From positions 8,912,469-8,976,468 of the forward strand of contig NC_049994.1 of NCBI RefSeq assembly GCF_000003815.2: a stretch of 64,000 bases of DNA, in the 5' to 3' direction. The notes beneath the pieces were generated by a model. The model was not told the DNA's origin. It did not search any database and saw only the letters and a list, made by a program, of their open reading frames with translations. This DNA is from Branchiostoma floridae. Its lineage: Eukaryota > Chordata > Leptocardii > Amphioxiformes > Branchiostomatidae. The stretch's first letter is position 1, and every line of letters starts with the position of its first letter. The position numbers were made by a program, and so were the translations under genes. Shown piece by piece: positions 57,311-64,000 of this stretch.

Positions 57311-60130
57311 GGATCAGTTAATGCACCACACACCTCACAGGTAGAGCACAGTTCTACGTGCACATGCATAGCTCTGTAAATTCATTTTCTTGCGTAGGGA
57401 CTTGATTTTGTGGCAGGAGGGAAAAAAATTTCTTACACAAACCTAACATCATATGATTCAAAGCTATTTTGTATGTATGACAAAGAAAATTCCAACACAT
57501 TAAACAGGTAGAAGTATCATATTATAATACAACATACAATCTTAAGCCTTTAAACATGACTATACAAGTAAGTACAGGTATGATTGAAGTTTTCTTCCTT
57601 GATGTCTTCTGGCTAAAATTTCATCAAAAAATGCCCAAGAATCATGAAAATAAACTGATATGACCTTACAGATTCTGTCTTCATGAGACAACTTATAATG
57701 GTTCCTATGTCTAACCCCCAGGCCTCACCCTCACAAATGTACCCCTCTACAAGCAGCAGGTATATATCACACATACTTAAGGCACACTGCCATTGCAATG
57801 ATAAGATGCCAGGAGCTTGACTGAGGCACAGGACAAATCCCCAGGTGTATTCATGCAGAACAGTCCTTGTGATAGATGGACAGGCCATGTACATAATCTT
57901 TTTATGCAATACACATTTTGAATTTCGTCTTAACATGCTATAGGTTTAACCCTCAGGGACTATTCTAGGCTTATGTTTGCCAATATTTACAACTTTTCTC
58001 CAGTAGGGGTTTGGTGCCATTTACATGGGCTAACATTTCTTTTTCCTTTCATGTTTTTTGTACCTTGTGCAAAATAATGTACGTTCAACAATACAGTTAG
58101 TAGTCTCTTCAGGTTTTTATTTTTCGAAAAAGTGTTTCCCAAATACCAGACAAGACAAACAGTTCTGACAAATCATCCGAATATTGAAATATTGCAGGCT
58201 GTTTTACTTTGAAACCACAAGAACTTTGTTAGCCTGTTGGTACGTCAATAAACAGACAAAAAGCACATATACTTGTACATAATCTCCAAGTTATCAACTT
58301 TTATCTCATCCATGAAGTCTGTGCTAGACAGACAGACTGCTACAAACTCTTTAATACCTACCCATTACTTTAGCCCATTCTAACCTCCCATATGTTTTAT
58401 TCTCCCCCATTAAAGCATTACCTTACATCCTAAATACTCTACGGGGACATTCCCAGGCATGGAGACAACCTTAACCTCCAACCTCAATTACCATGAAACA
58501 AGCGACATTTGTCCATTCCATCCGTCTTTCTGGCGGTGCTCACGCTAATGGGTCCCCTTGGAGTCTGCACATGGGTCTGTAACGCCATTATACCTCTCAA
58601 AATGTGGCTCAGCCTTCTTTAGATGAAGCATTAACACCCTTCTAACTGCTTTTAGAGGTCCTAGAGGAGATAGCAAGCTGTGGGTACTACTCTCATGGCA
58701 ACATTTCAACTGATAACATTACACTATGAAGAGCGTCAAACAACCCTTCATGAACCTAAATCAAGACAGTGGATTGGCTGGCAGAAGTCACATGACAGTC
58801 AGCCATTAGGATTGAGACACAGAGGTCAAGCTTAAAGTCCTGTACATTGCTGAAACCTCTCAGCAAAGTAGTACAAAGTCCTTATTACAAAATGCTACAG
58901 AATGTAACAACAACAACAAAACCTACTTGTCAGTCCTACATAATTCTTGTCCTAACAGTCCTAAACTTTGTAGAGTACCAAATACTGTACTGTTGTATAT
59001 ATGTCACTGCTTCAGCATGTAATTATCAGTTCTCCACATGTGTCTTATGCTCAGTTATAGAATTAAACAGATAATTCTAACTTTCCTTTCTGTTCAATTA
59101 TTTACATACACATGATATGGTAGTTGATTTTTATTACCTTTTTGCAGCCTAAGTTCTTCTGCAACGTATGAAATGCTTTACTGACTTGCATGCGTCTTTT
59201 TCAACATTATCAGTGGTAGAGATTACAAGTTGTGTGATATAAAACAAAAACTTTTATCTGCAACTAAAGCAATATTTCTTCATGGTACTAATGCCTTAAA
59301 GCTATCTTGTAAAGAAAGATGTCTTCCAAGTTCCAGCATGATAATTCAACTGATTTGCATCAAAAGATAAATTCAGAGCGAGATACGGTACAGTGGTATT
59401 CCATTCGTTATGTCTGATATAGACTTATCTCAAGACAAGGGCATATTTTTCAGTCAATAAAAAATAGCTGTAGATTCTTCAAAGATTATATGGTTTACTT
59501 TAAATCAATTCTTGACTTAAGCATACATGTAGAGCAAGGTACATTTTCTATAAAGATTGCAATTTAAGATTAAATAGTCACAAGTATAAAAGGAGGACAT
59601 ATTACTGTATAGTACAAAACTAATGGATGAAATCATGGGAAGCACCAAAGATAATGTTATGTGAACATCTTTGATAAAGAGAAACTAACTATAAATTTTG
59701 AGAAAGCCCACTAGCCAGCAATGAGGTCAAAATCATAAAACAGCCTTTGGGGTTACAAATGTACATCAACAACAATCAGCACCATTCTCATGAGATTAAG
59801 AATCATACATATTTGCTTTATTTAGGATTTTATTTACCTTATTAACCGCATATCACCACTGGGCAGGGCCCTGCTGGTATACATAAATAAAACATGGTAT
59901 AATGACAGAGTTGGTATAAATATCGACACAAGCCTTTTTAAGTCTTCTGTCAACGTGCCCGGAGTCATTTTGCGTAGAACTGACGACTCCTGACTAATCG
60001 TGTCTGTTGTGAGATGTCTGTTGGGTCAGGTTTGTGCAGCTCTGTGCATTTAATGTTTCAGAGACAAATGGATGACATGCCCTGCACCGCATCTTTTTGC
60101 ACAATGATGTATTTACATCATTCAAAGTCA
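57311..60130. other. Unannotated stretch
   Basis: No gene recognised. A 107-codon minus frame (57613-57936) is not family-like. About 58430-58720 is mildly GC-richer. ACAACAACAACAAAAC near 58907 is a short simple repeat. Confidence 0.5.
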
Positions 60131-60356
60131 GGGATGTCTCCAGGACACGTCCCTCTGTCCTTAGACAGAAATTTGCTTGTTGGACAAAATTTCACCCCAT
60201 CCAGCCCAAAAATCTGAAATTCAGGACATAAAATTGATGAAAATGTGTTTTCATACGGCTTAGCTTAAAATTACAGATCTTCCGATGAAAATCAACAACA
60301 TTGGCTCCCAAACAGTGAAAGGGATGGAAAAAAATGAAAGCTGGAAACAGCCCTGT
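60131..60356 (+). repeat. Dispersed repeat, copy 1 (pair with 62845-63073)
   Basis: It shares, in order with the second copy, CTCCAGGA, a TTTGCTTGTTGG block, AAATTTCAC-CCATCC, CATAAAATTGAT-AAAATGTG followed by TTTTCATA, GGCTCCCAAACA and a run of A with GGA. Divergence is high. The family is unknown and no frame is shared. Confidence 0.8.
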
Positions 60357-60719
60357 TCAAAGTATTAGCCTATGTGAATTTAGTCCATTCTTGCCTGTCC
60401 TTGGATGCAATGGCTAAATAATCAATTAAAAGTAATGTTGCTGATACACAGATTCTGAAATAAAGAGATATTTCATCATTATGCTTTCCCAAAACTATTC
60501 CAACAAGTTTTATGGCTACACTGTAGACAAATCTTACTACTCAATCTTGCTTCAATAGATATACAACCAACAGTTCAAACTTTTTATCAGTCTGAAGTTA
60601 CTCTGTCTATAACTTTCATGGTACAAAGTAATGCAAGCCAACAAAACTGAGTTCCAGGTGAAAGCAGAGTTTGCTGATTTTAATTTTGATCATGCCATAC
60701 TACAAAGCAACCAGAAATC

Positions 60720-61080
60720 ATGAACTTCCCCCCCTTAACACCACACACATCACTTAGTCCAACAAGGCTGTCAAACCAAAACCACTCAACAAACGAATCA
60801 ACTGCTATCTTTACTACCGTGAAACAAGCTGCTTTCGTCCTCCCTTTTATGGCAATATTACAGGCACGAACAACCCCTGCAGGATCACCTCACGTCTTAC
60901 ATTACAGGCTACTCCAGCGATAGCGGCAGCACAGTTGCTCACAGCAACACCTTTACTTGGTCTCGTGGCCCATAATTTCTTTCCCAAGCTACTCCAGGCC
61001 TCGCTTGAACTCATTTTGTGGCGTAACCGCCAGCCGTGGGTGTCCAACCGAGGACTGGATGATGAATGACGATGGAAGCC
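60720..61080. promoter_or_regulatory. Candidate regulatory block
   Basis: GC-richer 360-bp stretch with CpGs, just upstream of a degenerate tandem array. A 115-codon minus frame (60847-61194) runs into the array and matches no family, arguing against coding. Confidence 0.28.
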
Positions 61081-61099
61081 AATGAAACACTGCTTGACT

Positions 61100-61935
61100 G
61101 TTAAGGAGCGGGCGTACAGCACCAAGGATGTCGCCAACATTAACAGCTGGCATCCTGTTAATAATTCAGCATCAAGACTCTCCGGTTCAACCATTCTTTC
61201 TTCAGCTAATGCTATGGGCTTACATGCTTCCTAATTGAATAAACAAACACTTTTTCATGATGGACACAGGGTCTATATGCTAGTTCTTAGTGCAACGAAC
61301 AATGCTTCCAATGTAATAAAAACAAACGTACATACAGAAGTTACCGTTAAAAATCCACTGCCAGCTTTACCAGTTATAAGAATAAGTGTCACTTACTTCT
61401 AACACCATTAACAGTCTATTCAAAGAAGAACAATGTCTAAGGAAGGCCAGCAGAACTGTTGTTCAGCACCAAGGACAACACCAACATTACCAGCTGGAAT
61501 CCTGCTTAAAATTCAGGCTCAAGATTCTCCTGCTAAGAAGATAACCAAAATTATTTCCTGAGCTAATGCTACTGGCTTAGTTGCTTCATGATTGAATGCA
61601 CAAGTGCTATTTGTTAGGATAAGACAAGCTGTATTTGCTATATAAACTATAGAGAACCCAGCTGATTGTAGTAAAAAGATAGTGACATACTGCAAAGGAA
61701 ACCAGCATGAAAACTCAATTGTCAACATTATCTTTCAAATGAAGACATTCAAATTGTCAGTGCTGTCTAGAAGTATTCCTTACTCCAAACACCACTTAAA
61801 ACCAGCCCAAGAAGAACCATGGTCAATGGAAGGCCATTGTTCAGCACCAAGGACATTGCCAACATTAAGATAAGAGAGTTCAGGAGATAACAACCATCTT
61901 TTTCCTGAGCTAATGCTTCTGGCTTAAGCCCCTGT
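61100..61935 (+). repeat. Degenerate tandem repeat, three units of about 350-375 bp
   Basis: CAGCACCAAGGA begins each unit at about 61118, 61469 and 61845. It is followed by CACCAACATTA or GCCAACATTA, CAGCTGG-ATCCTG (units 1 and 2), and finally GAGCTAATGCT-(C/T)GGCTTA. The third unit lost its middle. Upstream of units 2 and 3 there is also AAGAAGAAC(A/C)ATG and GGAAGGCCA. Old, non-coding. Confidence 0.82.
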
Positions 61936-62844
61936 CACACATTCAGGACCTTCCGACAACTTTGCTCCTGACCAATGGAAGCAGCCTGGAATCCAACCTT
62001 TTCAATATGCAAATCATTTCTTCAATAGAGTTCAAACAAACCTTTTGTCCAGGAGTAGCTTTTAGTACTTTTTCTCTTGTCTATATATTCTGGTCAACTG
62101 AAGCACATTTCAGAGGTTCCAGAATAACACATGGATAAAAAAAATACAAGTAAGATTTATCCTTGTCAAATCTACACCTGTCAATTTCCAGTAACAATTG
62201 AGTACCAAAGTTACCATCATGTCACGCAAAGTGCCGCTTATGTAAGTGGCAGCATGTAAAAGTACACAGTACATGTATTCCCATAGCAATTACATGATGG
62301 GCAAATGATGCATCTCCCAGTAACTAAACATGGCCACCCGCTGTGGCAAAGTTACTGTATAATAGACATACTGATCTCAACCAGATCACGCAATTTCCTA
62401 TTATATCCATTCAACTCCACTTCCTTTTTACAGCTTAGTAAACCTCCACTTGAAGAGTTCTGAGCACCATCTGTTGGCAGAAGTTTTGTAAGGAGTAGAC
62501 AAAAGGGACTTAGTAATACACACATGTAAAGCCTTTCTCTTCAGTCTTACATGTCACTAGTACTGAAAGGTGCATCTACTAATGGTTTCTGGAAAACACA
62601 GCTTACCGGGGAGGGAACTAGACAATTAGGCCACAACAATTTGATGTGTTGGATCTTTTACTTAAACTTGAAAATCCGCACCTGGGTTTTCACAGTTCGT
62701 GGGAGTGAATATACTTCTCCTGCTAGCCCTCTGGTTTCATCATGACCTTTTGCTTACTTTTTGGCTGAAAAAATCAACGTTTGAGAATCATGACTTACTG
62801 CTAAAACTTGGGCTGAAAAAAATTAATTTTTTACTGTTTGAGAT
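61936..62844. other. Unannotated stretch, nothing recognised
   Basis: Short frames only. Two near copies of GGCTGAAAAAA(T/A) occur at about 62762 and 62811, probably a minor local duplication. Confidence 0.55.
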
Positions 62845-63073
62845 CCAGGGTTGCCTCCAGGATCCATCACTCCGTCCTGGGATGGGAGTTTGCTTGTTGG
62901 GACAGACAAAAATTTCACACCATCCGTCCCCAAATCTGAACTTCAATGCATAAAATTGATAAAAATGTGTTTTCATAAGCTCAAAATGACAGATTTAACA
63001 AGGAAAATCCACAACACGGGCTCCCAAACAATGAGTGAGACAGACAAAAAAAATCTGGAGATAGGGCTGTTGA
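62845..63073 (+). repeat. Dispersed repeat, copy 2 (pair with 60131-60356)
   Basis: Same orientation as copy 1, about 2.7 kb apart. It carries CCTCCAGGA, TTTGCTTGTTGGGACAGAC, AAAATTTCACACCATCCGTC and CATAAAATTGATAAAAATGT, ending at ATAGGGCTGTTGAG. Confidence 0.8.
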
Positions 63074-64000
63074 GAACCATGAAAATAAATTGAGTGTGGC
63101 CCTTGGAGTAAATTGAACAGCCTGGGAAATAATAAAGATTGAAAACTAAAGTTGGATGAGAAAAAAAGTAGATAGGTCAAAAAGAGATGACCTTCTCCAT
63201 TTATTCGTCTATAAAATAGGGCTTCCTTAAGGAGAGACAACAAGAGGAAAGAAAATGGCTTGACTAACAACTTTCATCGGAAGCTCACAAGGGAGTATGA
63301 AATCCATCGTACTTTGGTAAGTCTGTCGCCCACACCATTAAAACTACAGCAGGCCACCAGACGATTGCAGGTTGTGGGCCTCCAAATCTCCATAGTTCCA
63401 CGTAGATAAAGCTTTCCATCAATCACCGTTGGACCGAGAATAATCATTCTAAACTCAACACCTCAAAGTCGGCCTTATACATCCTATCACATACTGATGA
63501 CCATACATACAACATGTATGGCTGACCATACATACAACACAATACAAGCAACCAACATTGTATCGGCAGATTGTCCTACAGGCCAAATCATACGCATGAC
63601 ATCAAAGTCTGTTTGACATTTGTGTGCTTGAATTATCACCATATGCAAACTACAAACACAAATGGTCTCCTACAGCTATGAATTATCAACTTTTGCTTGG
63701 TACAATTTATACATATAAAAGATTCATCAACCACAACTTACCCTTGTAATGTTGTGACCAGAACTCCTTTAAAATCCAATGTAACAATGAATTTTCCATC
63801 CATGAGAGAAAGGCTTTGCTGAATTCTTCCTACTAAGTAACAGACTGCCACATCTGTATCTGATCACAAACTGTGGTTTGTTTTGTCTGGTCTGTATAGT
63901 TTTCCTTTTATGTAAGTAACCAATATGCATTTCAATCAATGCTTGAAATATGATCATACATCTATCATCTGAGTGTCCCTAGTTCCTAGACCAAACAATA
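63074..64000. other. Unannotated stretch to window end
   Basis: No gene recognised. A 25-bp two-copy duplication containing TGACCATACATACAACA starts at 63498 and 63523. Otherwise AT-rich. Confidence 0.55.

Noticed and set aside
1-64000. microRNA genes
   Set aside because: I looked for well-known mature microRNA sequences by eye and saw none; hairpins found belong to transposon-like repeats.

Overview
The window looks like non-coding DNA from an animal genome, most likely an amphioxus (Branchiostoma). The reasons are: AT-rich sequence with no bacterial-style packed genes; a draft-assembly N gap (823-1746); many TACATGTA motifs; and a tRNA-headed SINE body plus palindromic MITEs that I recognise from amphioxus sequence by memory, without a database search. 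Another marine invertebrate is possible. I found no open reading frame that I can defend as a host protein exon. The only real coding remnant is the C-terminal end of a non-LTR retrotransposon reverse transcriptase (about 16330-16690).

Layout. 1-4.4 kb: degenerate tandem duplications, the gap and one palindromic MITE. 4.4-12.2 kb: mostly featureless, with a GC-richer candidate regulatory block at 7.69-8.48 kb holding an RFX-type X-box and forkhead/homeodomain-like sites. 12.2-15.2 kb: two minisatellites, one of which (38-bp unit) appears to be grown from a SINE body. 16.3-19.0 kb: LINE 3' end, a TA-flanked MITE, and an unusual 821-bp element with 115-bp terminal inverted repeats packed with palindromes. 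20.56-24.49 kb: a compound inverted-repeat structure made of ~162-bp tandem units between hairpin-bearing termini. 27.24-27.59 kb: a Harbinger-type MITE with TTA target duplication. 36.54-39.87 kb: a possibly larger member of the 162-bp-unit family. 45.26-45.51 kb: a tRNA-derived SINE. 50.03-51.30 kb: an array containing five paired octamer palindromes (ATGCAAAT, 9 bp, ATTTGCAT, two pairs with one mismatch). 55.5 kb: another foldback MITE. 60-63 kb: dispersed and tandem degenerate repeats.

Between repeats lie several GC-richer, low-repeat blocks (about 4.1, 7.7, 26.3, 29.6, 31.4, 34.3, 44.7, 49.2, 56.9 and 60.7 kb). In compact chordate-like genomes such blocks inside long introns or intergenic deserts are often conserved cis-regulatory elements, but conservation cannot be seen from one sequence, so these calls are weak. 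The best individual motif is a cluster of nuclear-receptor half-sites with a perfect DR1 next to a forkhead motif at 31392-31424. The most plausible reading is a long intron or intergenic region of a developmental gene, littered with non-autonomous transposons and local tandem duplications.
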